Below are positions 24,899-34,136 of a stretch of 64,000 nucleotides of DNA, in pieces. Under the pieces are notes generated by a model. That model had not been told where the DNA came from, made no database searches, and worked only from the letters and a program-made list of their open reading frames with translations. The position numbers and the translations under genes were made by a program. Position 1 is the stretch's first letter. Every line of letters begins with the position of its first letter. This DNA is from Pseudomonas knackmussii B13 (GTDB taxonomy: Bacteria > Pseudomonadota > Gammaproteobacteria > Pseudomonadales > Pseudomonadaceae), in assembly GCF_000689415.1 (NCBI RefSeq), contig NZ_HG322950.1, forward strand, positions 2,115,501 to 2,179,500, read 5' to 3'.

Positions 24899-26089
24899 TC
24901 AGCGGATGCTCGAGGCGAGTTCGAAGATCGGGATGTACATCAGGATCACGATGACCCCGATGAGGATGCCGATGCCGGTCATCAGCAGCGGCTCGAACAG
25001 GCGCATGAACCAGTCCATCCAGCGGCTCAGCTCTTCGTCGTAGAAGTCCGCCGTGCGCTCCATCATCTCGCCCAGGTTCCCCGACTGTTCTCCCGCGCGC
25101 AGCAGGCGTAGCGACACCGGCGTGGCCAGGCGATTGACCTCCAGCGCGGACGACAAGGCACGGCCTTCGCGGATCAGCCTGCAGGCCTCGTCCAGGCGCG
25201 TGCGCGAGGCGGCGCCGAGCAGGTTGCGGGCCATCTCCATCGCGGTCAGCAGCGGGATGCCGCCCTGCAGCAGGATGCCCAGCGAGCGGTAGAAGCGCGC
25301 CAGTTCGTACATCACCAGGCGCCGGTGAATGGCGGGCAGGCGTTCGAGAAGCTCGCCGAGCAGGGCGCGGAAGCGCGGCTGGCGCAGCAGCAGGGTGAAG
25401 CCCAGGACCAGCGCCAGCGCCGTGGCCATCAGCGTCTGCTGGTGTTCGTGGAGGAACAGGCCGCTGCTCATCAGCACCCGCGACAGCCAGGGCAGGTTGG
25501 TGCCCAGCCCCTCGAACACCAGGCTGAAGCGCGGCACCACGTAGCCCATGAGGAACAGCAGCACGCCGCCGCCGACGATCAGCAGCAGCGCCGGGTAGAC
25601 CGAGGCGCTGGTGACTTTCTGGCGTACCTCGTCGATGCGTTGCCGGTAGGTCACGTAGCGGCTCAGCGCGGCGCTTACCGCGCCGGTCTTTTCACTGGAT
25701 TGCACCAGCGCCACGTACAGCGGCGGGAAGACTTCCGGCAGCAGCGTCAGCGCCTGCGACAGCGACTTGCCTTCGTAGAGCAGGCGCACCAGTTCCTCCA
25801 GGGTCTTGCGGGCGAGGTTCGCGCCTTCCTTCTCGGCCAGGCTTTCCAGCGCATCGATCAGCGGCAGGCCGGCGTCGAGCAGGGTGGTCAGCTCCTGGCT
25901 GAACAGCACCAGCGGGAACTGTTCGCGCCGCTGCAGGCCGCGCAGCGATAAGCTGCCAGAGCCACGCAAGGCGAGCACGCGCAGGCCCTGCTGCTCGGCC
26001 TGGCGGCGCGCCTCGGTCGGGCTTGCGGCCTCGATCTGGCAGTGCACGACGGCGGCCTGGGCGTCGAGCGCCTTGATCCGGAAGCGCAT
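24899..26089 (-). CDS. gspF: Type II secretion inner-membrane protein GspF
   Basis: The platform protein of a type II secretion/type IV pilus machine, 396 residues. Two T2SSF domains are visible (FSQELTTLLDAGLPLIDALE.. near 65 and LARFYRSLGILLQGGIPLL.. near 268) with membrane segments around 165-190, 220-240 and at the C-terminus. It pairs with the gspG-like gene 6 bases upstream. No gspE is adjacent, but a gspE-like gene lacking its own gspF lies at 40640, so the two loci probably supply one machine. Confidence 0.92.
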   Translation of the reverse strand: MRFRIKALDAQAAVVHCQIEAASPTEARRQAEQQGLRVLALRGSGSLSLRGLQRREQFPLVLFSQELTTLLDAGLPLIDALESLAEKEGANLARKTLEELVRLLYEGKSLSQALTLLPEVFPPLYVALVQSSEKTGAVSAALSRYVTYRQRIDEVRQKVTSASVYPALLLIVGGGVLLFLMGYVVPRFSLVFEGLGTNLPWLSRVLMSSGLFLHEHQQTLMATALALVLGFTLLLRQPRFRALLGELLERLPAIHRRLVMYELARFYRSLGILLQGGIPLLTAMEMARNLLGAASRTRLDEACRLIREGRALSSALEVNRLATPVSLRLLRAGEQSGNLGEMMERTADFYDEELSRWMDWFMRLFEPLLMTGIGILIGVIVILMYIPIFELASSIR

Positions 26090-26095
26090 GGCCGG

Positions 26096-26530
26096 TCACT
26101 GCCAACTGGTGACTTCGGCGTTCTCGCCGTCGCCGCCGGGTTGGCCGTCCTTGCCCATCGACATCAGGTCGTAGTCGCCGTTCTCGCCGGGCGAGCGGTA
26201 GATGTAGTCGCGGCCCCAGGGATCCTGCGGCACGGCTTTCGCCAGGTACGGACCCTTCCAGCGCGCCTCGCCGCTGGGCGCATTCACCAGGGCCTGCAGG
26301 CCTTGCTCGGAGGAGGGGTAGTGGCCGGTCTCCAGGCGATACAGGTCCAGGGCCTTGCCCAGGCCCTCGATCTGCGCCCGCGCCACCTTGGCCTCGGAGC
26401 GGCCCAGCTGGCTGAAGTATTTCGGCGCCACCAGGCCGGCGAGCAGGCCGAGCACCACCAGTACCACCAGCAGTTCCAGCAGGGTGAAGCCCGCCATGCG
26501 TGGGCGGGCGAAAGCGGAGCGAGCGTTCAT
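26096..26530 (-). CDS. gspG: Major pseudopilin GspG
   Basis: 144 residues with a prepilin leader cut site MAG|FTLLELLVVLVVLGLLAGL (Glu at +5). The C-terminal GspG signature follows: YPSSEQGLQALVNAP.., WGRDYIYRSPGENGDYDLMS and a calcium-site-like DGQPGGDGENAEV. It forms the shaft of the pseudopilus. The ATG behind AAGGAG gives a normal short leader. First gene of a unit with gspF. No prepilin peptidase is in the window. Confidence 0.93.
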   Translation of the reverse strand: MNARSAFARPRMAGFTLLELLVVLVVLGLLAGLVAPKYFSQLGRSEAKVARAQIEGLGKALDLYRLETGHYPSSEQGLQALVNAPSGEARWKGPYLAKAVPQDPWGRDYIYRSPGENGDYDLMSMGKDGQPGGDGENAEVTSWQ

Positions 26531-26578
26531 CGACGATCTCCTTAACGGTCGGGCCGAGCCTTGGTCGAGAGGGGCCAT

Positions 26579-26593
26579 GCAAGCCCTGTGCAA
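26579..26593 (-). promoter_or_regulatory. Weak sigma-54-like promoter for gspG-gspF
   Basis: On the minus strand TTGCACAGGGCTTGC: the -12 TTGC is good, but the -24 GG is TG. It lies ~50 bases upstream of the gspG start. Tentative; proposed because of the other sigma-54 sites in this region. Confidence 0.35.
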
Positions 26594-26640
26594 TGTTGCC
26601 CCGATGCCGCGAAGCCGCATGGCAGCTGGGTTTCGCGGAC

Positions 26641-26655
26641 GGGCACGGGCTTTGC
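26641..26655 (+). promoter_or_regulatory. Sigma-54 promoter before the transglycosylase gene
   Basis: GGGCACGGGCTTTGC matches TGGCACG-N4-TTGC at all but the first base, with correct GG-N10-GC spacing. It is ~70 bases before the transglycosylase start. Confidence 0.65.
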
Positions 26656-26682
26656 GTGAAGGGGGCAAAGGGCGCCGGGAGT

Positions 26683-26695
26683 GGGGAATTTCCCC
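26683..26695. promoter_or_regulatory. GGGG-N5-CCCC dyad (putative activator site)
   Basis: GGGGAATTTCCCC, preceded by CCGGGAGT. The same 21-base context recurs at 27352-27372. It lies ~90 bases upstream of the weak gspG promoter and just after the transglycosylase promoter. Candidate binding site for the NtrC-like activator encoded at 58973 (inference). Confidence 0.45.
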
Positions 26696-26723
26696 CGTTC
26701 AGCACCGGCGCCGGGAGTCGAAG

Positions 26724-27344
26724 ATGGCGCGGGCGATACCCATGGCAGTGGCCTGGCTGGCGGCGCTGCTGGCCGGAGCGGATGGGGCACGGGCGGATAT
26801 CTACGTGTCCGAGGGCGCCGACGGCAGCCTGGAACTCTCCAACCTGCAGCAGCCGGGCCGGCGCTATACGCAGGTGTACCCGGAGCCGATGCCGGCGCCG
26901 GGCCCTGGCAAGCTGGTGCTCGGCGGCTGGAGCGAGGACCTGAAGCAGCGCCCCTACGCCGAACTGATCGAAACCGCCGCCGCGGCCAACGACCTGCCGC
27001 CGGCGCTGCTGCACGCACTCATCCAGGTGGAATCGGGCTACGACGCGCGTGCCCGCTCGCACAAAGGCGCCGCGGGATTGATGCAGCTGATGCCCGACAC
27101 CGCAAGGCAGATGGGCGTGGGCGACGTCTGGGACCCGGCGGCGAACATCCGCGGCGGCGCGCGCTACCTCAAGCAGCTGCTGCAGCGCTTCGACAACGAC
27201 CTGGCCCTGGCGGTAGCCGCCTACAACGCCGGCCCCGAAGCGGTCAGCAAGGCCGGCAAGGTGCCGCCCTACGCGGAAACCCAGCGCTACGTGCCTAACG
27301 TGCTGGAGAGCTACAAGCGCCTGTCGAAAGCCGCCCCCCTCTGA
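26724..27344 (+). CDS. Lytic transglycosylase (SLT domain)
   Basis: 206 residues: signal peptide, a short N-terminal domain of the kind seen in secretion-associated transglycosylases (ADIYVSEGADGSLELSN), and an SLT domain with catalytic Glu in LLHALIQVESGYDARARS, then GAAGLMQLMPDTARQMGV, and NIRGGARYLKQLL.. AVAAYNAGP. It cleaves murein, which can open the wall for a secretion machine. It is divergent from gspG-gspF and has its own sigma-54-like promoter, so it probably serves this system. Confidence 0.88.
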   Translation: MARAIPMAVAWLAALLAGADGARADIYVSEGADGSLELSNLQQPGRRYTQVYPEPMPAPGPGKLVLGGWSEDLKQRPYAELIETAAAANDLPPALLHALIQVESGYDARARSHKGAAGLMQLMPDTARQMGVGDVWDPAANIRGGARYLKQLLQRFDNDLALAVAAYNAGPEAVSKAGKVPPYAETQRYVPNVLESYKRLSKAAPL

Positions 27345-27359
27345 GCCAACCCCGGGAGT

Positions 27360-27390
27360 GGGGAATTTCCCCGTGGGTGGGGGCAGCCCC
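27360..27390. promoter_or_regulatory. Two GGGG/CCCC dyads after the transglycosylase gene
   Basis: GGGGAATTTCCCC (27360-27372) and GGGGGCAGCCCC (27379-27390). The first repeats the dyad at 26683 including its left flank. No promoter is close; distance to the oxidase promoter is ~800 bases. Confidence 0.35.
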
Positions 27391-27394
27391 GGTT

Positions 27395-28095
27395 TGCCCC
27401 GGAAGCGCGGATTGCATCCGCGAAAATCCCCTCGCCGATTCCAGCGTGTAGGAGCGCGCCATGCGCGCGATCGCGGCCATGGGCCGCTCCTACAGGGGAA
27501 CACCGTGCCGTGCGGTTCGCGAGCAAGCTCGCTCCTACGAAGAACAGCATCGCTTCGCTCTGGCTCTTAGGTCTTCCAGCGAAACATCCGCACACGCCGA
27601 ACGCTCCTTTCAGAAGGCCGAGCGAAACCCCCGTAGAGGAGGTCGGGCGACATGGATGTCGCACAAGCCCCGATTTGTACAGGGACGTACTTTCGGGGCG
27701 GGCCTCTGGTGCGGGGGAGTTCGCGAGGGTAGCCCGGCTTCATCGGGCCCGTATGACGGGGCAAGCACTTTGGTTACTTTCTTGCGTTTGAGAAAGTGAC
27801 TCGCCCGAGGGGGCGAAACAAGAAGTGTCCGAACACGCCCAAGCGGCGCGCTACACCCAAACAAGACATTGGATCCCCGCGTTCGCGGGGAAGACGTGAA
27901 TGGGGGCGCGGTACGTGGGTGTAGGAGCGGACCTTGTCCGCGAAAATCCCCGCGCCGATCCCGTAGGGCGCATAACCGCGTTCGCGGTTATGCGCCGCCG
28001 CCCGGCACGAAAATGGCGGATAACCCCCTCGGGGTTATTCGCCCTACAGGTTCGGTGTTCGTGCCGTGAGGTTCGCGAGCAAGCTCGCTCCTACG
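27395..28095. repeat. Gene-free region packed with REP and dispersed repeats
   Basis: REP elements at ~27405-27540 (GTAGGAGCGC..GCTCCTAC) and 27920-28090, including palindromes GCGCATAACCGCG-TTCGCGGTTATGCGC and GGATAACCCC-CTCGGGGTTATTC. A dispersed element spans ~27783-27895 and has an inverted copy at 49754-49870. Short open frames across it are repeat artefacts. Confidence 0.8.
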
Positions 28096-28110
28096 CCCGC
28101 CACAACGCCG

Positions 28111-28158
28111 GGGGAGCTGTCCCCAACGCCGGGGAATAACCCCCGGCCGCCGTTGGGG
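28111..28158. promoter_or_regulatory. GGGG-N6-CCCC dyads upstream of the oxidase promoter
   Basis: GGGGAGCTGTCCCC (28111-28124), GGGGAATAACCCCC (28131-28144) and a half site GTTGGGG (28152-28158), 40-85 bases upstream of the -24 element. That is plausible for an NtrC-type enhancer, although close. Confidence 0.55.
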
Positions 28159-28196
28159 TGTATTCACAAGGTATTGATGAATAACGATTAATTTAC

Positions 28197-28212
28197 TGGC
28201 ACAGGCTTTGCT
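28197..28212 (+). promoter_or_regulatory. Sigma-54 promoter of the multicopper-oxidase operon
   Basis: TGGCACAGGCTTTGCT: consensus -24 TGGCAC and -12 TTGC with the exact GG-N10-GC spacing, ~40 bases before the start codon. The best sigma-54 match in the window. Confidence 0.85.
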
Positions 28213-28251
28213 CGATGCGCTCTGAAGGTCCCAACCAGGGAGCGCATGACC

Positions 28252-31200
28252 ATGACCCGGCCCCAACACCCGTCCGCCTGCCGGCCTTGCCGGCAATCCC
28301 GTCCATGGCTTGCCGCCGCGCTGCTGGTGCTGGCCGGCGGCGCCGAGCAGGCCGCCGAGGCCGCCGTTCAGTGCAAGCGCAGCCTGGTGGCCAACGTGGT
28401 CGCTTTCGACCAGCCGCTGATGTTCAACCGCCTGGGCGCGCAGAACGTCAACGGCATGATCTTCGCCCTGCGCGAGGACGTGGTGGACGATCAGCTGGTG
28501 CCGCTCACCCGGGGTGGCGCCGCTGCGCCGGGCAAGGTCAGCCTGCGCCCGGACAAGCGCCCGCGCCCGCTGGTGCTGCGGGTGGCGGCCGGCGACTGCC
28601 TGACGGTCAACCTGCAGAACCTGCTGGCCTACCAGGCCAACCCGCATTCGGCGGATGACCTCGCCGAGGCCCCGGACGGTGCCGAAGGCGCTGACGGTGC
28701 GGAGGGCGATGCGACCGGGGGCGGCGGGCATGCCGATGGCCCGTTGGGCCAGGCCGACGACCAGGTCACCGACCGGCACGTTGGCTTCAGTGTCAGCGGC
28801 ATGCAGGCGGTCAACTCGATCCAGGACATCGCTTCCAACGTCGGCCGCAACGGCAGCTTCCTGGTGCCGCCCGGCGCCAGCCGGTCCTACACCCTGTTCG
28901 CCGAGCGCGAGGGCGTCTTCGCCGCTACCAGCCAGGGCGCCACCTTTGGCGGCGAGGGCTCCAGCGGCAACGTCGCCAACGGCCTGTATGCCCAGGTGAT
29001 CGTGGTGCCGAAGAGCGGTCGCACCTACCGCAGCGTGGTCACCGAGGAGGAGCTGCGCCTGGCCACCACCGGCCGCACGCCGACCGGCCAGCCGGTGATC
29101 GACTACGAGGTGCGCTATCCGCAGCGCGAGCCTTGGATCGCCGAAGGCAAGGCCGGGCGCCCGGTACTGGCCATGGTCGATGGCAACGAGATCGTCGCCA
29201 GCGATGCCGATGCCATCGTCATGGGCTCCAACCCCGACGGCAGCTTCACTCCCGATACCTATCCGCTGGAGAGCGTCGGCAAGCGCAACCCGGCGCTGCC
29301 CAATCGCCTGGAGGCCTTCCGCGATTTCGCCGCGGTATTCAATGACGAGGCGGTCGCCACCCAGGCCTTCCCCGGCTACTGGGACGACCCGGTGTTCGGC
29401 CACGTGCTGGAGCCGACCCGCGACGGCTTCATGATCAACTACGGCTCCGGCGGCATCGGCGCCGAGGTGATCGCCAACCGCCTCGGCGTGGGGCCGATGC
29501 ACGACTGCCTGTCCTGCGCCTACGAGGAGTTCTTCCTCAGCGCGCACACCGTGGGCGACGTGGCGATGCTGGTGGACGTGCCGGCCAACGTCGGCCTGGA
29601 GAACATCCGCCCCGGCGAGGTGCCCGATGCGGATGCCACCGGGATCAAGGCGAGCATGGCCCTGTACCCGGCCGAGCCGTCGAACGTCGCGCACAGCTAC
29701 ATCGGCGACTTCGTGAAGTTCCGCAATACGCACAACGGCAAGGAACAGCACATCTTCCACCTGCACGGCCACCAGTGGCTGTACAACCCCAACGACGACA
29801 ACTCCGACTACATCGACGCCCAGGGCATAGGCCCGGGCTCGGGCTACACCTACGAGATCGCCAACGGCGGTTCGGGCAACCGCAACCGCGTGGCTGGCGA
29901 CGCCATCTACCACTGCCACTTCTACCCGCACTTCGCCCAGGGCATGTGGGCCATGTGGCGGGTCCACGACGTGTTCGAGGAAGGCACCCGCCTGGAGGTT
30001 TCGGGGCAGGGCGCCGATGGCTTCCATACCCAGCCCTTCGCCCTGCGTAGCGGCAAGCCGGCGCAAGGCGCGCGGGCGCTGCCCGACGGCGAGATCGTCG
30101 CCGGCACGCCGATCCCGGCCATCGTTCCGCTGCCCGGCAAGGCCATGGCGCCGATGCCCGGCCTGGTCAGCGTGGTGCCCAAGCTCGAGCAACCGCTGGT
30201 AGCGCAGAACGAGGAGGAAGAGGAGGAAGACGAGGGCGACGACGATCATCCGAACAACGGTGCGGGCGAGGCCAAAGTGGTCGGCTCGGTCGCGCTGGTC
30301 GACCGCAGCGACATCAACCGCAATGCCGATGGCAGCCTGAAGAACCCCGGCTATCCGTTCTGGATCGGCGGCATCGAGAGCACCGTCGGCCAGCGTCCGC
30401 CGACCCCGCCGCTGGACATGCTCGACCCGGCCAAGGCCACTGCGCTCAAGGCCACCGGCAAGGCGCTGTGGGCCAACCTCGATGCGAACCAGGTCGCCGG
30501 CTGGGACGGCGGCCTGTCGCGCCACACGCTGGACGGCGTAGCCGCCGGCGGCGAGGCCGAGACCACGACCACGCCGCTGGACTTCTCCAAGTCCGTGCAC
30601 AAGGCCAAGGCGGTGTTCTTCCCGGAGGAGGGCACCGACGTCGAGCAGGCTGCGATGGCCTATCACGCGATGGCCGAGCACCCCAGCTATGCCTTGCTGC
30701 CGGGTCGCGCGCCCGAGCCGCGTGCCTTCCGCACCAACGGCGCACCGCCGGTGGGGGGCGCACCCTTCTTCGAGCCCTGCATGGATGACCGTGGCAAGCG
30801 CCTGACCCGCGACGCCGGCAGCGGCAGCTTCTTCGGCGGCAACGGCCTGTCCTTCAGCGGCGCCTCGCAGTTCACCGCCGACCGCCCGCGCATCTACAAG
30901 GGCGCCAACATCCAGTTCGACGCCGTGTTCAACAAGGTCGGCTACCACTTCCCGCAGGCCCGGATCATCGCCCTGTGGGAGGACGCCTGGCCGGTGATCA
31001 ACAAGCAGAAGGCGCCGGAACCGCTGGTGATGCGGATGAACACCTTCGACTGCACCATGTACCAGCACACCAACCTGATTCCGTCGTACTACGAGCTGGA
31101 CGACTACCAGATCCGCACCCCCACCGACGTGATCGGCCAGCACATCCACCTGCCCAAGTGGGACCTGACCGCCGCCGACGGCTCGGCCAACGGCTGGAAC

Positions 31201-34119
31201 TACGAGGACGGCATTCTCTCCCCCGGCGCGGTGGTCGAGCGCATCCACGCCATCCGCGAATTCAACGGCTGTGCCGACAACGACGAGAGCGAGCAGTGTC
31301 CGAAAGCCAAGCAGCACCCGTTCTTCGGCCGCTCCGGCCGCGCCGACTGGCTCGGCGCGCGCACGCAGATGCAGCGCTGGTTCGCCGACCCGCTGGTGAA
31401 CACCCGCAACATCGACCGTGGCCTGGGCAACATCTTCACCCATGACCACCTCGGCCCATCCACCCACCAGCAGCTGGGCCTCTACGCCACCGTGCTGACC
31501 GAGCCGGCCGGCTCCACCTGGTACCACGCCGAGAGCGGCGAGCCGCTGTACAACGGTGGCGGTCGCCAGGACGGCGGGCCGACCTCGTGGCAGGCGGTGA
31601 TCGCCACCGGCGACATGGACGGCGACGGCAACAACGACAGCTTCCGCGAGTTCTTCCTGGAGTACAGCGACTTCCAGCATGCCTACGAGGCGGGCGTCTA
31701 TGTCGGCGCCGGTCCCGACGGCGTGCCCAACGCCGACGCCTATCCGGCCGGCACCGACAGCTTCCGCTACGCGATCAACCCGCCGGTGCGCGAGGCGGCG
31801 TCCAACCCGCTCGACGGCATCGTCGAAGTGCAGGGTGGCGCCGTGCCGGGTTGCCCGAGCCGGCCTTGCCCGCAGGCGATTTCGGTCGATGACCCGGGCA
31901 TCTTCGTCGTCAACTACCGCCAGGAGCCGGTGGGACTGCGCGTCTACGACCCGACCCGCACCGGGCCCGACGGCCGTCCGGGCATGCAGGCCGACGGCTA
32001 TGCCGGCGACCTCGCCTATGCCCTGCAGAGCCGCACCGACCGCAAGGTCCCGGCGATGAACCTGGCGCCCAGCGCGATCACCTCGGCGGTCGGCCCGACC
32101 GGCGCGGCCACGCTGTTCCCGCCGCACATCAACCGCGGCGACGAACCGGGCGACCCCTTCACGCCGATGCTGCGCACCTACAGCGGCGACAACGTGCGCC
32201 TGCGGGTCAACGCCGGCGGCTACGAGGAGGCGCACAACGTCACCCTGCACGGGCTGAAGTGGCTGCAGACCGGCACCGGCTACGGCAACAGCTCCAACTC
32301 CGGCTGGCGCGCCTCGCAGATGGCCGGGATCTCCGAGCAGCTGGGCTTCGTCGCGCCGATCAACATGCTCTCCAGTTCGGCCAGCGACACCGCCGACTAC
32401 CTGTACACCATGGATGCCTCCATCGAAGGCTACTGGAGCGGCATCTGGGGCGTGATGCGCAACTACACGGCGGCGCGCAGCGACCTCTTCCCGCTGCCGA
32501 ACAACCCCTCGCCGCTGGCCGCGCGCAACACCACGGCCTACGACGGCGCCTGCCCGCGCACCAGCCCTAACCTCAACGGCATCGGTACGCGGCCCACGCC
32601 CAAGCGCAGCTACGAAATCGTCGCGGCGCTGGCCAACGACATCCTGAGCAACCCGTTGAACCTGACCATCGGCGACCCGGCCGGTGCCGGCCAGCACGTC
32701 GGCGGACCGCTGAATGCGGCCGGTGGCACCCTGGTCTACAACTCGCGGGCGACGAGCATCCCGCAGGCCACCGTGACCGAGGTGGAAAACGGCACCGTCA
32801 CCACCCTCACCGTTGGCGGGCAGGCCGGGCCGTTGCACGACCCGACCGCGATCCTCTACGTGCGCAAGGCCGACCTCGATGCGCAGACCGGCAAGCTCAA
32901 GCCCGGCGTGCCGATCGAGCCGCTGGTGCTGCGCGCCAATGCCGGCGACTGCATCAGCATCACCCTGGAGAACCGCCTGCCGCTGGTGATGCCGGACCTC
33001 ACCAACTACGCGGTGATGCAGGACACGGTGAAACGCAACCGCTTCGACCAGGACGGCGCCACCGCCTTCAACAACAACCTGATGCGGCCCTCCAGCCACG
33101 TCGGCCTGCACGCGCAGCTGCTGTCCTTCGACGTGACCCGTTCCGACGGCTTCAACGTCGGCCGCAACCCGGTGCAGACCGTGGCCCCGCGCGCCGGCAA
33201 CAGCGGCGCCTGGCCGACCCGGACCTACCAGTACTACGCCGGGCACCTGGAGCGCGAAGGCAAGCCGATCACCCAGCTGGGCCGGCGCGTGGACAACATC
33301 AACGCCACGCCCATCGAGTTCGGCGGCCTGAACCTGATCGCCGCGGACGTCATCAAGCAGGGCCAGAAGGGCCTGGGCGGCTCGATGAGCATCCTCCCGG
33401 CCGGCGCCAGCTGGACCGAGGATGCCGCCTCGCGCGCCTCGGCCACGGTGCAGCCCAGCAGCGGCGTCGCCTACCGCGACTTCTCGCTGCTCTGGCAGAA
33501 AGCCCTGAACCTGCGCTGGGCCAACGGCCGCCCGGTGGAGAACATGGCGTCCGAAGGCTTCGGCGTGCCGGTGGACCCGGAGGACAACTCCGGCATGGCC
33601 ATCAACTACCGCAGCGAACCGCTCTGGTACCGCTTCGGCATGGCCCCCAACGCGCCCTTCGGCCACGCCGACGGGCACGGCTGGGCTGACCTGGACAACG
33701 CGCACATGGCCTACAGCAACGCGCTGGTCGGCGGCGATCCGCAGACCCCGGTGCTCAAGGCGCGTCCGGGGCAGCCGCTGCGCCTGCACGTGCTGATGAC
33801 TTCCGGCGGCGCGCGCAGCTCGACCTTCCAGCTCGACGGGCACCTGTGGCCGCTGGGCGGCTTCCTGGCGGAGAAATCCGATGCCGGCGGCTACCCCATG
33901 GACCAATCGGGAATCGGCTCGGTGCGCTTCGGCCTGAACCCCATGGCGATGTACTCGGGGGCCCAGGAAAGCGTGCTGCCGGCGGCGCACTTCACCTTCG
34001 CCATCCCCAGTGCCGGCGGCGCCAACGCGGTGCCGGGGGACTACCTGTTCCGCGACTACGCCGGCTTCGGAAACGCCGGCGGGCTGTGGGGCATCCTGCG
34101 GGTCAGCGACGAGCCCTGA
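28252..34119 (+). CDS. Giant multicopper oxidase, MnxG/McoA/MofA type (probable Mn(II) oxidase)
   Basis: About 1955 residues, signal peptide, secreted. Copper motifs, numbered from an ATG two codons upstream: HIFHLHGHQW (~504), IYHCHFYPHFAQGMWAMW (~554, trinuclear plus type 1 site), HIHLPKW (~965) and FTHDHLGPSTHQQLGLY (~1064). An acidic run NEEEEEEDEGDDDHPNN sits near 656. Size and architecture match the MnxG/McoA oxidases of P. putida and MofA of Leptothrix rather than ~500-residue laccases. The second ATG has the better spacing to GGGAG. First gene of a six-gene unit behind a sigma-54 promoter. Which paralogue it represents cannot be told here. The long minus-strand frame over it is an artefact. 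Confidence 0.88.
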   Translation: MTRPQHPSACRPCRQSRPWLAAALLVLAGGAEQAAEAAVQCKRSLVANVVAFDQPLMFNRLGAQNVNGMIFALREDVVDDQLVPLTRGGAAAPGKVSLRPDKRPRPLVLRVAAGDCLTVNLQNLLAYQANPHSADDLAEAPDGAEGADGAEGDATGGGGHADGPLGQADDQVTDRHVGFSVSGMQAVNSIQDIASNVGRNGSFLVPPGASRSYTLFAEREGVFAATSQGATFGGEGSSGNVANGLYAQVIVVPKSGRTYRSVVTEEELRLATTGRTPTGQPVIDYEVRYPQREPWIAEGKAGRPVLAMVDGNEIVASDADAIVMGSNPDGSFTPDTYPLESVGKRNPALPNRLEAFRDFAAVFNDEAVATQAFPGYWDDPVFGHVLEPTRDGFMINYGSGGIGAEVIANRLGVGPMHDCLSCAYEEFFLSAHTVGDVAMLVDVPANVGLENIRPGEVPDADATGIKASMALYPAEPSNVAHSYIGDFVKFRNTHNGKEQHIFHLHGHQWLYNPNDDNSDYIDAQGIGPGSGYTYEIANGGSGNRNRVAGDAIYHCHFYPHFAQGMWAMWRVHDVFEEGTRLEVSGQGADGFHTQPFALRSGKPAQGARALPDGEIVAGTPIPAIVPLPGKAMAPMPGLVSVVPKLEQPLVAQNEEEEEEDEGDDDHPNNGAGEAKVVGSVALVDRSDINRNADGSLKNPGYPFWIGGIESTVGQRPPTPPLDMLDPAKATALKATGKALWANLDANQVAGWDGGLSRHTLDGVAAGGEAETTTTPLDFSKSVHKAKAVFFPEEGTDVEQAAMAYHAMAEHPSYALLPGRAPEPRAFRTNGAPPVGGAPFFEPCMDDRGKRLTRDAGSGSFFGGNGLSFSGASQFTADRPRIYKGANIQFDAVFNKVGYHFPQARIIALWEDAWPVINKQKAPEPLVMRMNTFDCTMYQHTNLIPSYYELDDYQIRTPTDVIGQHIHLPKWDLTAADGSANGWNYEDGILSPGAVVERIHAIREFNGCADNDESEQCPKAKQHPFFGRSGRADWLGARTQMQRWFADPLVNTRNIDRGLGNIFTHDHLGPSTHQQLGLYATVLTEPAGSTWYHAESGEPLYNGGGRQDGGPTSWQAVIATGDMDGDGNNDSFREFFLEYSDFQHAYEAGVYVGAGPDGVPNADAYPAGTDSFRYAINPPVREAASNPLDGIVEVQGGAVPGCPSRPCPQAISVDDPGIFVVNYRQEPVGLRVYDPTRTGPDGRPGMQADGYAGDLAYALQSRTDRKVPAMNLAPSAITSAVGPTGAATLFPPHINRGDEPGDPFTPMLRTYSGDNVRLRVNAGGYEEAHNVTLHGLKWLQTGTGYGNSSNSGWRASQMAGISEQLGFVAPINMLSSSASDTADYLYTMDASIEGYWSGIWGVMRNYTAARSDLFPLPNNPSPLAARNTTAYDGACPRTSPNLNGIGTRPTPKRSYEIVAALANDILSNPLNLTIGDPAGAGQHVGGPLNAAGGTLVYNSRATSIPQATVTEVENGTVTTLTVGGQAGPLHDPTAILYVRKADLDAQTGKLKPGVPIEPLVLRANAGDCISITLENRLPLVMPDLTNYAVMQDTVKRNRFDQDGATAFNNNLMRPSSHVGLHAQLLSFDVTRSDGFNVGRNPVQTVAPRAGNSGAWPTRTYQYYAGHLEREGKPITQLGRRVDNINATPIEFGGLNLIAADVIKQGQKGLGGSMSILPAGASWTEDAASRASATVQPSSGVAYRDFSLLWQKALNLRWANGRPVENMASEGFGVPVDPEDNSGMAINYRSEPLWYRFGMAPNAPFGHADGHGWADLDNAHMAYSNALVGGDPQTPVLKARPGQPLRLHVLMTSGGARSSTFQLDGHLWPLGGFLAEKSDAGGYPMDQSGIGSVRFGLNPMAMYSGAQESVLPAAHFTFAIPSAGGANAVPGDYLFRDYAGFGNAGGLWGILRVSDEP

Positions 34120-34136
34120 GTGGCGAGGAGACGAGC

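Noticed and set aside
27461..27799. Several short open frames in the repeat-rich region before the oxidase operon
   Set aside because: They lie within REP and dispersed repeats and have no family resemblance.
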